Assembly (NCBI RefSeq): GCF_009646115.1
Contig: NZ_CP045720.1
Coordinates: forward strand, 1,426,001 to 1,490,000
DNA length: 64,000 nucleotides
DNA from: Pantoea eucalypti
GTDB taxonomy: Bacteria > Pseudomonadota > Gammaproteobacteria > Enterobacterales > Enterobacteriaceae
Direction: 5' to 3'
The position numbers and the translations under genes are program-made. Shown piece by piece: positions 7,998 to 18,675 of this stretch (its first letter is position 1; every line of letters starts with the position of its first letter). The notes below the pieces were generated by a model, which saw nothing but the letters and a program-made list of their open reading frames with translations, was not told where the DNA came from and did no database searches.

Positions 7998-9212
7998 TTA
8001 CCAGTTCCACAGGGTGCCATCTTCAAGACGGGCGACCGGCAGATAGGCAGGTTCATAGGGATATTTCGCAGCCAGTTTCTCGTTGAACTCTATGCCAAGG
8101 CCCGGTTTGTCGCCGGGATGCATATAGCCCTGATCAAAGGTCCAGTTTGCGTCAAATAGCTCCATCATCTGTTCAGAGAAGCCCATGTACTCCTGCACGC
8201 CGAAGTTCGGCACCCAGAGGTCAAAGTGCAGTGCCGCCGCCATGCAAATCGGGGAGAGATCTGAAGGACCGTGGGAGCCGGTGCGCACCTGATAGAGCGA
8301 GGCAAAATCAGCGATACGTCGCATACCGCTAATGCCGCCCGCATGTGTGATGGTGGTGCGGATGTAGTCGATCAGCTGCTCTTCAATCAGCTGCTTACAA
8401 TCCCAGATGCTGTTAAACACTTCGCCCACCGCAATCGGCGTGACGGTGTGCTGGCGGATCAGACGGAAGCATTCCTGGTTTTCGGCGGGTGTCGGATCTT
8501 CCATCCAGAACAGGCGATAATCTTCCACGCTCTTGCCAAAACGCGCGGCTTCAATCGGTGTCAGGCGATGGTGCATGTCATGCAGCAGATGCTCATCGAA
8601 ACCAAATTTGTCGCGGATAGCCGCAAAGAGTTTCGGCGTGAAATCGAGGTATTTCTCGGTTGACCAGAACTGCTCTTCCGGCCAGTGACCTTTGGTTGCC
8701 GGCTCGTAAGCCTGGCCTTTGCCTTTCGCCATCCCATAGGTGGTTTTCATGCCCGGCACGCCGCACTGGGCGCGAATCGCTTTGAAGCCCAGCTCTTTGT
8801 GTTTCGCGTAGTCATCCATCACTTCATCAATGGAATGGCCAGTGGTGTGGCAATAGACCATAACGCCAGTGCGTGAGGCACCACCCAGCAACTGGTAAAG
8901 CGGCATATTGGCGGCTTTACCTTTGATATCCCACAGTGCCATATCGACCGCAGAGATAGCGGACATGGTCACCGGACCGCGACGCCAGTAAGCGCCTTTG
9001 TAGAAATATTGCCAGATATCTTCGATCTGATGGGCATCGCGGCCAATCAGCTGCGGACAGATGTGATCTTTCAGGTAGGAGGCGACCGGTAATTCACGGC
9101 CATTCAGCGTGGCGTCGCCAATGCCGGTCAGTCCCTGATCGGTGGTGATTTTTAGAGTGACAAAGTTTCTGCCTGCGCAGGTTACAAATACTTCCGCCTT
9201 AACAATTTTCAT
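7998..9212 (-). CDS. rspA: Mannonate dehydratase-family enolase RspA
   Basis: This 404-residue member of the enolase superfamily has the same length as E. coli RspA, and long stretches match it from memory. Metal-binding and catalytic regions are visible: HDMHHRLTP (about 210-218), [11 protein letters not shown] (about 236-246) and AVGEVFNS (about 261-268), with HGPSDLSP near residue 314. The mannonate dehydratase subgroup converts D-mannonate or D-gluconate to 2-keto-3-deoxygluconate; RspA-like members often show low activity, and the old name refers to starvation sensing. It is the first gene of the operon. The region upstream (9213-9330) must hold the promoter; a candidate operator is given separately. 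Confidence 0.93.
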   Translation of the reverse strand: MKIVKAEVFVTCAGRNFVTLKITTDQGLTGIGDATLNGRELPVASYLKDHICPQLIGRDAHQIEDIWQYFYKGAYWRRGPVTMSAISAVDMALWDIKGKAANMPLYQLLGGASRTGVMVYCHTTGHSIDEVMDDYAKHKELGFKAIRAQCGVPGMKTTYGMAKGKGQAYEPATKGHWPEEQFWSTEKYLDFTPKLFAAIRDKFGFDEHLLHDMHHRLTPIEAARFGKSVEDYRLFWMEDPTPAENQECFRLIRQHTVTPIAVGEVFNSIWDCKQLIEEQLIDYIRTTITHAGGISGMRRIADFASLYQVRTGSHGPSDLSPICMAAALHFDLWVPNFGVQEYMGFSEQMMELFDANWTFDQGYMHPGDKPGLGIEFNEKLAAKYPYEPAYLPVARLEDGTLWNW

Positions 9213-9265
9213 CCTGGTGCCTTTCAGTCAGCGTTCAATGATGAAAAAGTACGCACTTTAATACT

Positions 9266-9280
9266 ACCATACAAGTTGGT
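9266..9280. promoter_or_regulatory. Candidate RspR operator upstream of rspA
   Basis: ACCA and TGGT arms flank a seven-base centre (ACCATACAAGTTGGT). FCD-type GntR regulators often use short arms of this kind. It lies 54-68 bases before the rspA start, among promoter-like hexamers on the minus strand (TTGTAT, then TACTTT after 17 bases). The arms are short, so this is only a candidate. Confidence 0.25.
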
Positions 9281-9386
9281 CTGACAGAGTTGTGAACCCA
9301 GTCACAGAGTGTTTTCAGGGGTACCCAGGCGCGGCAAAAAAGGGAATGAAAGAGGTGTTTTTTACAAACAGAGATTCAGACCGGCA

Positions 9387-9409
9387 TTAAAAGGGGGCTT
9401 TCGCCCCCT
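9387..9409 (-). terminator. Intrinsic terminator of yegS
   Basis: On the minus strand AGGGGGC, loop GAAA, GCCCCCT is followed by TTTTAA. This is a perfect seven-pair GNRA-loop hairpin with a U-tract, ten bases after the yegS stop. Confidence 0.88.
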
Positions 9410-9418
9410 GAATCAGGC

Positions 9419-10318
9419 TCAGGAAAGGAGTTCACACTGTGGTGGCAGGCGACAGCTTAATGCGCCTGCCATCACCTCAATCACGAATTCCCGTCCTGAA
9501 AGCGGCTCGCCATCAAGGTTAAAGGTCATTTCATGCGGAGAACGGATGGTCAGTGACTCCAGCTGTGCGGTGACGATGCCCGGATTGTCATCGTCGCCCG
9601 TCAGTGAGTGCAACAGGGTCGGCAGCAGCTCCTGTGCGGTGACAATGCTGACGTCCAGCCGGCCATCGTTAATCAGGGCCGAAGGGCAGAGTCGCTGACC
9701 ACCGCCCGCCTGACGTCCATTACCAATACCAATGACCAGCGCATCACCCTGCCAGTTGAAATCGGGACCGCTGATCTCGCAGGTATCAGGTTTCAGCGTA
9801 TCCATGCGCATCAGGCCGTGAATAAAATAGGAAACACCGCCCAGTGCCGACTTTAGCTTTTCCGGGGTTTCCGTGGTGATGCGGGTGCCAAATCCACCCG
9901 TCGCCATGTTAATGAAGTAGTGATCCTGGTTCACTCTGGCCAGGTCGATGGTGCTGGCTTTGCCCTGAATCGCCAGGCGTAATGCCGGTTCCATCTCTTC
10001 CGGGATGCCCACGCTGGTGGCAAAATCATTGGCCGTTCCCAGCGGCAGGATGCCCAGCACCGGGCGATGATCGGCATTCGATGCCGCCAGCGCCGTCGCG
10101 ATTTCGTTGATGGTGCCATCGCCACCACCTGCTACCACCGTCTCCGCCTGCAGCGCAATCGCCTCTTTGACGTACCTGTCGCCATCACCTTTTTCAAAAG
10201 TGACACGCACCGCAATATCGAAGCCTTCTTCACGAAGGGCAGTAATGGCTTCGCGCAGATCATCATTGCCCGCGCCTTTCCCATTCAGAATGAGTAGCGT
10301 TAGCGGTTTATTATCCAT
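9419..10318 (-). CDS. yegS: Lipid kinase YegS
   Basis: This 299-residue protein has the same length as E. coli YegS. It has the diacylglycerol kinase catalytic domain, with NGKGAG near residue 12, the nucleotide-binding GGGDGTINE near residue 64 and PLGTANDFA near residue 91. The C-terminal beta-sandwich contains [13 protein letters not shown] and DGRLD, the family's metal and lipid site. YegS phosphorylates phosphatidylglycerol in vitro; its cellular role is uncertain. AAGGA precedes the ATG by about eight bases. The gene stands alone with its own terminator, between the rsp operon and trhP as part of the conserved yegQ-yegS neighbourhood. Confidence 0.95.
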   Translation of the reverse strand: MDNKPLTLLILNGKGAGNDDLREAITALREEGFDIAVRVTFEKGDGDRYVKEAIALQAETVVAGGGDGTINEIATALAASNADHRPVLGILPLGTANDFATSVGIPEEMEPALRLAIQGKASTIDLARVNQDHYFINMATGGFGTRITTETPEKLKSALGGVSYFIHGLMRMDTLKPDTCEISGPDFNWQGDALVIGIGNGRQAGGGQRLCPSALINDGRLDVSIVTAQELLPTLLHSLTGDDDNPGIVTAQLESLTIRSPHEMTFNLDGEPLSGREFVIEVMAGALSCRLPPQCELLS

Positions 10319-10400
10319 TTTGCGTTCCTTGAAGATCTACAGAGTAAGAAGGGGAATTTATAACATAGCTGCCAGCAGTAAATAATTGGCGAAAGAGAGA

Positions 10401-10434
10401 AAAAAGAAAACCCGCACGGGGGAGCCGGGCGGGT
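10401..10434 (-). terminator. Intrinsic terminator downstream of trhP
   Basis: On the minus strand ACCCGC pairs with GCGGGT, with an additional inner GC-rich helix, followed by TTTTCTTTTTT. It lies about 110 bases after the trhP stop and before yegS. Confidence 0.8.
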
Positions 10435-10540
10435 AAATGAGGTGGTTCCAGGTAAATCTGCCGTTTGTTGTTACTCATTAGCAGCAGGCAGGACTATAAA
10501 GCAGCGCTGAACAGGGGTCTGTGATCCTGTTCTGATTTCC

Positions 10541-11920
10541 TCAAAATGTTTCCGTTGGTAAACGATTATGTGGATCCCGGGTATCTTCACCATGATCGAA
10601 GTTGCGCAGCAGCAGTGCAAAACGCAGATCGACTTCCTGCGGCACCCGCAACCAGACACGATGGCCATCGCCCGGCGCAACCTCTGTGGGTTCGCCGCGC
10701 GCGTTCTGCAGCGCATCAAGCTGACAATTCAGGTTTCCTTCGGGCGTCATGATCTCCACGCTGTCGTGCAGCATAAACTTGTTCTTCACCGCCACTTCAG
10801 CCCACTCACCCCGACGCTCGCCGGTAAATTCGCCGACGAATTGCTGGCGATCGGACACGGAAAAACCCTGCTGATAATTCTGATAACTGTCATGCGTGTG
10901 GCGGCGCAGGAAGCCTTCGGTATAGCCGCGATGGGCCAGACCTTCCAGCGTTAACAGCAGTGACGGATCAAACGGCTTCCCGGCAGCGGCATCATCAATC
11001 GCCCGGCGATACACCTGGGCGGTGCGGGCGCAGTAGTAATAGGACTTGGTACGCCCCTCGATTTTCAGCGAATGAACGCCCATCTCGCTGAGCCGTTCAA
11101 CATGCGCGACCGCGCGCAGATCCCGCGAGTTCATGATATAGGTGCCATGCTCATCTTCGAACGCGCTCATCACGTCGCCAGGTTTCATCTTCTCTTCCAG
11201 CAGAAACACCTTGTCGGTAGGCTGACCGATGCCCAGCACAGGCGTGACATCCTGCACTGCGACAGGCGTGTGAATACCGACGATATTCCCCACCTCATCC
11301 TGCTGGCCTTCCTGCACTTTATATTCCCAGCGGCAGGCATTGGTGCAGGTGCCCTGATTCGGGTCGCGCTTGTTCATATAGCCTGACAGCAGGCAGCGAC
11401 CGGAATAGGCCATACAGAGCGCGCCATGAACGAAGACTTCCAGCTCCATCTCCGGCACCTGCTGGCGGATCTCGCCAATCTCCTCCAGCGATAACTCGCG
11501 TGACAGGATTACCCGGCTCAGCCCCATCTGCTGCCAGAATTTTACCGTGGCCCAGTTGACCGCATTGGCCTGCACCGACAGGTGAATCGGCATCGTCGGA
11601 AAAGCCTCGCGCACCAGCATGATAAGACCGGGATCGGACATGATCAGCGCGTCAGGCTGCATCTCCACCACCGGCGTCAGGTCGCGAATAAAGGTTTTCA
11701 GCTTGGCGTTATGCGGTGCAATGTTCACCACCACATAGAATTTTTTGCCCAGCGCGTGCGCTTCATTGATGCCCAGCGCAAGATTTTCGTGAGTAAATTC
11801 GTTATTGCGCACCCGCAGGCTATAGCGCGGCTGGCCGGCATAGACGGCATCGGCCCCATAAGCAAAGGCGTAACGCATGTTTTTTAGCGTGCCAGCAGGG
11901 GAAAGCAGTTCGGGTTTCAT
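10541..11920 (-). CDS. trhP: tRNA 5-hydroxyuridine hydroxylation protein TrhP (YegQ, U32 peptidase family)
   Basis: This 459-residue U32-family protein is close to E. coli YegQ (about 453). The N-terminus MKPELLSPAGTLKNMRYAFA is the family signature. The central HGALCMAYSGRCLLS and the later TCTNACRW supply four cysteines that can hold an Fe-S cluster. TrhP takes part in prephenate-dependent hydroxylation of wobble U34 in several tRNAs, giving ho5U, the precursor of cmo5U. The family was first labelled a peptidase, but the tRNA role is better supported. The yegP gene that lies nearby in E. coli is absent. A GTCGC/GCGAC hairpin is found just upstream of the start (11950-11964). Confidence 0.94.
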   Translation of the reverse strand: MKPELLSPAGTLKNMRYAFAYGADAVYAGQPRYSLRVRNNEFTHENLALGINEAHALGKKFYVVVNIAPHNAKLKTFIRDLTPVVEMQPDALIMSDPGLIMLVREAFPTMPIHLSVQANAVNWATVKFWQQMGLSRVILSRELSLEEIGEIRQQVPEMELEVFVHGALCMAYSGRCLLSGYMNKRDPNQGTCTNACRWEYKVQEGQQDEVGNIVGIHTPVAVQDVTPVLGIGQPTDKVFLLEEKMKPGDVMSAFEDEHGTYIMNSRDLRAVAHVERLSEMGVHSLKIEGRTKSYYYCARTAQVYRRAIDDAAAGKPFDPSLLLTLEGLAHRGYTEGFLRRHTHDSYQNYQQGFSVSDRQQFVGEFTGERRGEWAEVAVKNKFMLHDSVEIMTPEGNLNCQLDALQNARGEPTEVAPGDGHRVWLRVPQEVDLRFALLLRNFDHGEDTRDPHNRLPTETF

Positions 11921-12043
11921 GATCTTCTCACTGATGTCAGGTCAGTATGTCGCTTCAGGCGACAGGTGCAGGACCATTAAGCCCTGCAAAGGGTGCGGAA
12001 TTGTAGGCAGTGAGAAAAGGGAAGTAAATTGATCGGGATCAAA

Positions 12044-12751
12044 CTAGATCAAATGACAGGCATCGGCTTCCCAGCGATAGCCCATCCCGTAAACGGCGCG
12101 GATAAAAGGTTGCTCACTGTCGAGGTTCTCCAGCTTCCGCCGCAGATTCTTGATATGGCTGTCGATGGTGCGATCCGTGACCACGCGGTAGTCATCATAA
12201 AGATGGTTGAGCAGCTGTTCACGTGAAAAGACCTTGCCCGGTTCCAGCGACAACGTTTTCAGCAGGCGGAATTCCGCCGGAGTTAGATCCAGTGGCTTTT
12301 CGCGCCAGCTGGCGAAGAAGCGGCTTTCGTCGACCCGCAGCAACGAGGCGCTTTGCGGCTCTTCCGCTGAACGCCTGACCCGGCGCAGAATCGTTTTGAC
12401 CCGTGCGACCACTTCACGCGGACTGAAGGGTTTGCAGATGTAGTCATCCGCGCCCAGCTCTAATCCCAGCAGCCGATCGATCTCCTCGGTACGCGCGGTG
12501 ACCATAATAATCGGCAGCTCGGAATGACGACGGATTTCACGGCAAAGCGTTAAGCCATCGGTGCCGGGCAGCATTAAATCCAGCAGCATCAGGTCGGGTG
12601 GCGTCTGACGCACATACTCCAGCACCGCGTTGCCGTCGGCGATGTGATGGGTACGGTAGTTTGAGGCGTGCAGATAATCGATCATCAGCTGCGCCAGTTT
12701 CGGCTCATCTTCGACCACCAGAATCAGCGGGTCGTGGTTTTCCTGGCTCAT
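12044..12751 (-). CDS. baeR: Response regulator BaeR
   Basis: This OmpR-type response regulator has 235 residues. The receiver domain (1-120) has the acidic pair EDEP, the phosphoacceptor in [13 protein letters not shown] (Asp about 57) and the switch lysine in [10 protein letters not shown] (about 107). The C-terminal winged helix (140-235) ends in [12 protein letters not shown]. BaeR activates mdtABCD, acrD and spy in response to envelope stress sensed by BaeS. It is the last gene of the mdtABCD-baeSR run, six bases after baeS, so it is autoregulated through that operon. Confidence 0.96.
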   Translation of the reverse strand: MSQENHDPLILVVEDEPKLAQLMIDYLHASNYRTHHIADGNAVLEYVRQTPPDLMLLDLMLPGTDGLTLCREIRRHSELPIIMVTARTEEIDRLLGLELGADDYICKPFSPREVVARVKTILRRVRRSAEEPQSASLLRVDESRFFASWREKPLDLTPAEFRLLKTLSLEPGKVFSREQLLNHLYDDYRVVTDRTIDSHIKNLRRKLENLDSEQPFIRAVYGMGYRWEADACHLI

Positions 12752-12757
12752 AAGCGT

Positions 12758-14146
12758 TTACACAAGGGGAACATAGCGCAAGTGTAGCGCGATTTTCAGT
12801 CCACCTAAATCAGAGTGCGACGCATGAATATCGCCACCATGTGCATCAGCGATATTTTTACAGATGGCCAGTCCCAGACCCGAGCCGCCGCTGGCGCGGT
12901 TGCGCGAGCCTTCGGTGCGGAAGAAACGCTCAAAAATCTGCACCTGATGTTCTTTATCCACGCCAGGTGCGCTGTCATCAAAATCGATGCACCAGTGGGG
13001 CGCTTCATACTTCAGTGTCACTTCAACGCGGCCACCGCTGTCGGTGTAGCGCAGGCTGTTCTCAAGAAGGTTGGTGAATAACTGCATCAGCCGGTCGGGA
13101 TCGCCAAAGAACGGGGCGTTTTCGGGCAGATTCAGTTTCAGCGTCAGGCCGTGTGCGCGATAGCGTTCGGCAAAGCTGCCCGCCGTCACCTCCAGCAACT
13201 GAACCAGATCGGTGGCCTGTTTGCGGTAGGCAAGGGCACCCTCATCCGACAGCGACAGCTGGTGCAGATCGTCCACCAGTTTGGTCAGCACCACCACCTC
13301 GCTCTGCAGCGAGGCGATCGCTTCCGGCGTCAGTTTGCGCACCCCATCCTGCATCGCTTCCAGTTCACCGCGCAGGATCGCCAGCGGCGTGCGCAGCTCA
13401 TGGGAGATGTCGGCCATAAAAGCGCGCCGCATGCTCTCGTTTTTCTCCAGCGAGCTGGCAAGCAGGTTAAAGTCACCGGCCAGCTGGCCCAGCTCATCCC
13501 GGCTGCTGACCTCCACGCGGGTAGCAAAATTACCGGCCGCCAGATGATGGGTGCCGTCGACCAGTCGCTTGACCGGCGCCAGCAGACCGCGCGCCATCAG
13601 CCACGTCGCCAGTGCCGCCAGCAGCGTTGAAAGCCCCACGATAATCCAGCTGGTGCGCCGCTGCTGTTGATCAAAGTTAATATCGGTGCTGCGCGTCAGC
13701 CGCTCCGGCGGCGAGCCGATCACCCAGCCGACCACTTTATTGTTGCTGGTGGTGATGTTGCGTCGTGTGCCTTCGGGTGGCACCGGCGATTTTGGTCCGG
13801 CCAGCACTTTATACTGCTGGTCGAGGATCCAGAACTGGGTCCGCCAGCCGTGCGGCGGTAGCTGGCTGTTGCTGTCGGGATTCTGCTCCAGCGAGCGCAG
13901 CATGGTAAAGACCAGCCGATCGTTATGGCGCAAGAAATCCCAGTTGCCGTGCTGCTCATACTGATCGGCGAGGGCATCGCTGAGCAGGTTTAACCGCTGC
14001 TCGTTGCCGCGTTTAATGTAGTCGACAAAGCCGTGCTCGAAACTCATCCGAACGCCCCAGTGCATGGTGATCAGGACCAGCATGCAGGTAGCGAAAATCG
14101 CCATAAACAGTTTGGCACCGATGCCCAGTCGCAGGTTAACTCTCAT
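12758..14146 (-). CDS. baeS: Sensor histidine kinase BaeS
   Basis: This 462-residue inner-membrane kinase has an N-terminal membrane segment (about 12-32), a periplasmic sensor region, a second membrane segment (about 165-187), HAMP, then a histidine kinase core. The H-box is [15 protein letters not shown] (about 243-257), with the N-box [10 protein letters not shown] and G-box [11 protein letters not shown]. BaeS senses envelope damage such as indole, tannin or misfolded pili and phosphorylates BaeR. Its ATG overlaps the mdtD stop in an ATGA arrangement (14143-14146), so translation is coupled to the efflux operon. Confidence 0.96.
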   Translation of the reverse strand: MRVNLRLGIGAKLFMAIFATCMLVLITMHWGVRMSFEHGFVDYIKRGNEQRLNLLSDALADQYEQHGNWDFLRHNDRLVFTMLRSLEQNPDSNSQLPPHGWRTQFWILDQQYKVLAGPKSPVPPEGTRRNITTSNNKVVGWVIGSPPERLTRSTDINFDQQQRRTSWIIVGLSTLLAALATWLMARGLLAPVKRLVDGTHHLAAGNFATRVEVSSRDELGQLAGDFNLLASSLEKNESMRRAFMADISHELRTPLAILRGELEAMQDGVRKLTPEAIASLQSEVVVLTKLVDDLHQLSLSDEGALAYRKQATDLVQLLEVTAGSFAERYRAHGLTLKLNLPENAPFFGDPDRLMQLFTNLLENSLRYTDSGGRVEVTLKYEAPHWCIDFDDSAPGVDKEHQVQIFERFFRTEGSRNRASGGSGLGLAICKNIADAHGGDIHASHSDLGGLKIALHLRYVPLV

Positions 14147-15549
14147 TTTTCTCTCCGGCGTCGCAAATCAACGTTGGCATTCGTCTGTGGCGGAACGCGC
14201 CAGAACACCAGCGCGGGCAGAAGAATAATCAGCGACATGCAAAGGTAGGTATAAATAAACATTGAGTGATTCGCGGTGCTGTTCGCCATGTTTTCATGAG
14301 CAAATGCGCCCAGCAACAGCCCGGCGACGGTGACGCCAACACTCATCGACAGCTGCATAATCATCGACAACAGGCTGTTGCCGCTGGATGCCAGCTCATC
14401 GGGCAGCTCCTTCAGCGTCAGGGTATTCATTGAAGAGAAGCGAATGGCATTGACCATGCCCTGCAGAAACAGCACCAGCGGCAGTAGCCAGACCCAACCC
14501 ATGAGCGCCACCAGGGGGAACAGCAGGACCACCAGCGCCAGCGCCACCGTCGACATCACCAGCACGTTGCGGTAGCCGTAAAGATTGACGATGCGCACCA
14601 CTATGCGCTTCATCCCCATATTCCCCAGCACCATTGAAATCATCATCAGACCGGCGTGAAACGGGCTGTAGCCCATGCCAATCTGCAGAAAAATAGGGGT
14701 CATAAAGGGCAGCATGCCGCTGCCGATGCGGCCGGTAAAACTGCCCAGCAGACCAATGGCATAAACGCGGTTATCAAACAGTTTCAGGCTGAACAGCGCA
14801 TTATCATTGCCGCGTGCATGTATCAGGTAGAAGAGCAGAGAGAACAGGCCAACGAGAATCATGGCACCCAGTAACAGCGGTGAGCCACCACTGCTGCGCT
14901 GGCCATCCAGCGCCAGTGTCAGGGTTGCCATGCCAGCGGCCAGCAGGATAAACCCGGCGAAATCAAAGCGCCGCGTCTGCATGCTGTAGTTGGGCATCAG
15001 CATCAGAGTGGCGATAGCGCCGGCGATGCCGACCGGAATATTGATGAGAAAGATCCAGTGCCAGCTGGCGTACTCTACTAACACACCGCCCAGTGCCGGA
15101 CCCAGCAGCGGGCCAATCTGGCCGGGCAGGGTGACAAAGGTCATGGCGGACATATATTGCTCACGCGGCACGATTTTCATCACCGTCAGGCGACCCACGG
15201 GGACCATCATGGCGCCGCCAATCCCCTGAACCACGCGCGACAGCACCAGCTGATCCAGCGTGCCGGACATGGCGCACAGCAGCGAGCCGATACTGAACAG
15301 CAGAATCGCGCAGAAGAAAACGTTGCGCACGCCAAAACGATCCGCCAGCCAGCCACTGACCGGCAGCATCACCGCCACCGTCAGCACGTAATAGACGATC
15401 ACCGAGTGCATGTGCAGCGGACTGACTCCCAGATCGTGCGCCATCGATGGGATCGCGGTATTGACGATGGTGGTATCCAGCGTCTGCATAAAGAAGCCGA
15501 TGGCAACGATCCACAGTTGCCAGCGGACGTTAGTGCTTTGCGTAGTCAT
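14143..15549 (-). CDS. mdtD: MFS transporter MdtD
   Basis: This 468-residue transporter is of the 14-helix DHA2 type. Motif A ([13 protein letters not shown]) lies after the second helix, and [16 protein letters not shown] in helix 1 is typical of drug/proton antiporters of this class. MdtD sits in the mdtABC operon but is not needed for MdtABC pump activity in E. coli; an iron-citrate export role has been proposed (IceT). The start used is 15547-15549 ([10 protein letters not shown]) because GGGGGA lies close upstream and E. coli MdtD begins similarly; the longer frame to 15594 has no such support. It overlaps baeS by four bases. Confidence 0.93.
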   Translation of the reverse strand: MTTQSTNVRWQLWIVAIGFFMQTLDTTIVNTAIPSMAHDLGVSPLHMHSVIVYYVLTVAVMLPVSGWLADRFGVRNVFFCAILLFSIGSLLCAMSGTLDQLVLSRVVQGIGGAMMVPVGRLTVMKIVPREQYMSAMTFVTLPGQIGPLLGPALGGVLVEYASWHWIFLINIPVGIAGAIATLMLMPNYSMQTRRFDFAGFILLAAGMATLTLALDGQRSSGGSPLLLGAMILVGLFSLLFYLIHARGNDNALFSLKLFDNRVYAIGLLGSFTGRIGSGMLPFMTPIFLQIGMGYSPFHAGLMMISMVLGNMGMKRIVVRIVNLYGYRNVLVMSTVALALVVLLFPLVALMGWVWLLPLVLFLQGMVNAIRFSSMNTLTLKELPDELASSGNSLLSMIMQLSMSVGVTVAGLLLGAFAHENMANSTANHSMFIYTYLCMSLIILLPALVFWRVPPQTNANVDLRRRREK

Positions 15550-15603
15550 CGATCCCCCCGATAAAAGCATCACGCGCCGTGCCTGCCGACACACTCATTA
15601 CGG

Positions 15604-18600
15604 CTATTGCGCGGCGGCGGTCAGCGGACGCTTTTTGCGCCGCAATTTATCCATCATCAGATAGACCACCGGCGTGGTGTAGAGTGTCAGCAACTGGCTC
15701 ATCACCAGCCCGCCTGCAATGGTAATTCCCAGCGGTTGACGTAGTTCGGCACCGTCGCCGCTGCTCAGCACCAGTGGCAGCGCGCCAAACAATGCCGCCA
15801 GCGTGGTCATCATAATTGGCCGGAAGCGCAGCAGGCACGCCTGGAAAATCGCCTCTCGCGCACTCAGCTGGCCGTTACGCTCGGCCTCCAGCGCAAAATC
15901 GACCATCATGATGGCGTTCTTTTTCACGATGCCAATCAGCAGCAGAATACCGATCAGCGCAATCAGGCTAAAGGGCGTATCGAACAGTTCCAGCGCCAGC
16001 AACGCCCCGACACCCGCCGAGGGCAGGGTAGAGAGAATCGTCAGCGGATGCACATAGCTTTCGTAGAGGATGCCCAGCACGATATAGACCGCCGCAATGG
16101 CTGCCAGCATCAGCCAGAGCTGGCTGCTTTGCGACTGCTGAAACACCTGCGCCGTACCGGCAAAACTGCCGCGCACGCTGGAGGGCACACCAATCGCGGT
16201 CATGGTCCGTTCAATTGCTTCCGATGCCTGTGACAGCGACACACCCTCTGGCAGGTTAAAAGAGATCGTCGAGGCGGCTGACAACCCTTCATGGTTCACC
16301 GACAGCGGCGCATTCGCCGGCTGCCAGTGGGCGAACCACGACAGCGGGATGGCTTTACCGTCGCTATTTATCACAAACATCTGTGAAAGGGCGCTGATAT
16401 CCTGGGTGTAGCGCGGATCGACCTCCATCACCACTTTGTACTGATTAAGCGGCTGATAGATAGTGGAAATCTGACGCTGACCAAAAGCGTTATTCAGCAG
16501 GGCATTGGCCTGAGAGACATCAATGCCAAGCCGGGCCATGCTTTCACGATCGTAGGTCAGCGCCATTTCGCTGCCTTTATCCTGCTGATCGGAGTTCACG
16601 TCCGCCAGCTGCGGCAGCGCGGAGAACGCCTCGCGGATTTTCGGCTCCCACGTCCGCAGTGCGCCGAGATCGTCCGACAGCAATGAATATTGATAAGCAG
16701 CATTCGATTCCCGCCCCCCTGCGCGCAGATCCTGCACCGCATTCAGATAGAGATTCGCCCCCGGCTCTTTCGCCAGCTTAGTGCGCAGCCGGGCGATTAT
16801 TTCAAGGGCACTCTCTTTACGCTCCGACAGTGGCTTCAGCGAGATAAACATCGAGCCGCTGTTGGTCCGCATCCCACCGGTAAAGCCCACCACGCTGTCC
16901 ACCGCCGGATCGGCCCCGACAATCTCCATAAAATCCTGCAGCTTGCTGCGCATCGCCTGAAAGGAAATGCTCTGGTCGGCAGAGATAAAGCCGGAGAGTC
17001 GCCCGGTATCCTGTTCCGGCATAAAGGTTTTCGGGATATGAACGAATAGCCAGCCTGTCAGGGCGATGGTGGCGAAAAACAGCAGCAGCACCCAGCGTGC
17101 ATGGTTCAGCACCACGTTAAGCGACCGACCGTAGCCTTGCTGAATCGCCATCAGTAGCCGGCCCACCCCGCGCTGACGTGGCTGGCTGCGCGGCGCGTGC
17201 GGCTTCAGCAGATAAGCGCACATCACCGGCGTCAGCGTGACCGAGATAAACAGCGAGATAAGAATCGACACCGACAACGTAATGGAAAACTCAGAGAAGA
17301 AGCGGCCAATCAGCCCGCCAATCATCAGGAGCGGCAGGAACACCGCAATCAGCGACAGGCTCATCGACAGCACGGTAAAGCCGACTTCCCGCACCCCTTT
17401 TAGCGCGGCAGCCAGCGGCTTCATGCCGGCTTCCACGTGACGGGCAATGTTCTCCAGCACCACAATCGCATCGTCCACCACAAAACCGGTAGCAATGGTC
17501 AGCGCCATCAGTGACAGATTATTCAGGCTGAAGCCGCACAGGTACATCGCGGCAAACGTGCCGATTAGCGAAACCGGCACGGCAACGGCCGGGATCAGCG
17601 TGGCGCGGCCCGAGCGCAGGAAAACAAATACCACCAGAATCACCAGCGCCACGGCGATAATCAGCGACTGCTCTACTTCATGCAGCGAGGCGCGAATAGT
17701 GGGCGAGCGATCCTGCGCAATCTCAAGATCGATGGCAGCAGGGATCACTTCATGCAGCAGCGGCATTTCAGCGCGAATCCGATCGACCGTATCAATGACG
17801 TTCGCTTCAGGCGTTTTGCGGATCAGCAGCAGAACCGCAGGTTTACCCCGTGACATCCCGGCGTTGCGCACGTCCTGAACCGAGTCCTCTACCGTCGCCA
17901 CATCCGACAGCCTGACCGCCGCGCCGTTGTTATAATGCACCACCAGCGGCTGATATTCCCGGGCAGTCTGTAGCGCGTCATTGGTTCGCAGTTGCCAGCG
18001 CTGCTGACCGTCATCCAGTGCGCCCTGCGGTCGTCGCTGATTGGCATTGGAGATAGCGGTGCGCACCGCATCCAGCGATACGCCCTGGTTAAACAGTGCC
18101 TGGGGATTCAGCGCCACGCGCACCGCAGGCAGCGAACTGCCGCCCACGGTGACATCGCCCACGCCTTCAATCTGTGACAGCTTCTGCGCCAGCTGGGTGG
18201 AGGCGTAGTCATAAAGCTGACCCGGATTGTAGGTATCTGAGGTCAGCGTCATGATCATGATCGGCGCATCAGAAGGGTTAACTTTCCGGTAGGTGGGACG
18301 CGACGGCATGCCGGTGGGCAGCAGGCTTTGCGCGGCGTTAATGGCGGCCTGCACGTCGCGCGCCGCGCCGTTAATGTCGCGATCAAAATCAAACACCAGA
18401 ATGATGCGGGTGCTGCCCAGCGAACTGGTGGAGGTCATTTCACTGACCCCCGCGATGCGTCCCAGCGAGCGTTCCAGCGGTGTCGCCACCGACGATGCCA
18501 TGATTTCCGGTGAGGCACCCGGCAGCGAGGCCGAGATGACGATGACTGGAAAATCGACCTGCGGCAGCGGTGCCACCGGCAGCAGACGGAAGCCCAGCAT

Positions 18601-18675
18601 CCCGGCCAGGGCGATGGCCAGTGTCAGCAGGGTCGTGGCGACGGGCCGATGGATGAAGAGGGCAAAAAACTTCAC
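15604..18675 (-). CDS. mdtC: RND multidrug efflux permease MdtC
   Basis: This 1023-residue inner-membrane RND pump (E. coli 1025) has twelve membrane segments and two large periplasmic loops. Helix 4 contains [14 protein letters not shown] with the proton-relay aspartates, and [20 protein letters not shown] marks the C-terminal repeat. MdtC assembles with MdtB as a B2C heterotrimer that exports bile salts, novobiocin and other compounds through MdtA and TolC. The start is a GTG (18673-18675) overlapping the TGA of mdtB (GTGA), which implies stop-start coupling; the N-terminus [15 protein letters not shown] agrees with the E. coli protein. Confidence 0.97.
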   Translation of the reverse strand: MKFFALFIHRPVATTLLTLAIALAGMLGFRLLPVAPLPQVDFPVIVISASLPGASPEIMASSVATPLERSLGRIAGVSEMTSTSSLGSTRIILVFDFDRDINGAARDVQAAINAAQSLLPTGMPSRPTYRKVNPSDAPIMIMTLTSDTYNPGQLYDYASTQLAQKLSQIEGVGDVTVGGSSLPAVRVALNPQALFNQGVSLDAVRTAISNANQRRPQGALDDGQQRWQLRTNDALQTAREYQPLVVHYNNGAAVRLSDVATVEDSVQDVRNAGMSRGKPAVLLLIRKTPEANVIDTVDRIRAEMPLLHEVIPAAIDLEIAQDRSPTIRASLHEVEQSLIIAVALVILVVFVFLRSGRATLIPAVAVPVSLIGTFAAMYLCGFSLNNLSLMALTIATGFVVDDAIVVLENIARHVEAGMKPLAAALKGVREVGFTVLSMSLSLIAVFLPLLMIGGLIGRFFSEFSITLSVSILISLFISVTLTPVMCAYLLKPHAPRSQPRQRGVGRLLMAIQQGYGRSLNVVLNHARWVLLLFFATIALTGWLFVHIPKTFMPEQDTGRLSGFISADQSISFQAMRSKLQDFMEIVGADPAVDSVVGFTGGMRTNSGSMFISLKPLSERKESALEIIARLRTKLAKEPGANLYLNAVQDLRAGGRESNAAYQYSLLSDDLGALRTWEPKIREAFSALPQLADVNSDQQDKGSEMALTYDRESMARLGIDVSQANALLNNAFGQRQISTIYQPLNQYKVVMEVDPRYTQDISALSQMFVINSDGKAIPLSWFAHWQPANAPLSVNHEGLSAASTISFNLPEGVSLSQASEAIERTMTAIGVPSSVRGSFAGTAQVFQQSQSSQLWLMLAAIAAVYIVLGILYESYVHPLTILSTLPSAGVGALLALELFDTPFSLIALIGILLLIGIVKKNAIMMVDFALEAERNGQLSAREAIFQACLLRFRPIMMTTLAALFGALPLVLSSGDGAELRQPLGITIAGGLVMSQLLTLYTTPVVYLMMDKLRRKKRPLTAAAQ

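Noticed and set aside
9266..9280. Assigning this dyad firmly to RspR
   Set aside because: Arms are only four bases and I know no experimental RspR site to compare with, so it stays a low-confidence candidate.
13151..13630. 159-codon + strand frame opposite baeS
   Set aside because: Histidine/arginine/glutamine-rich antisense product; baeS on the other strand is complete with all kinase boxes.
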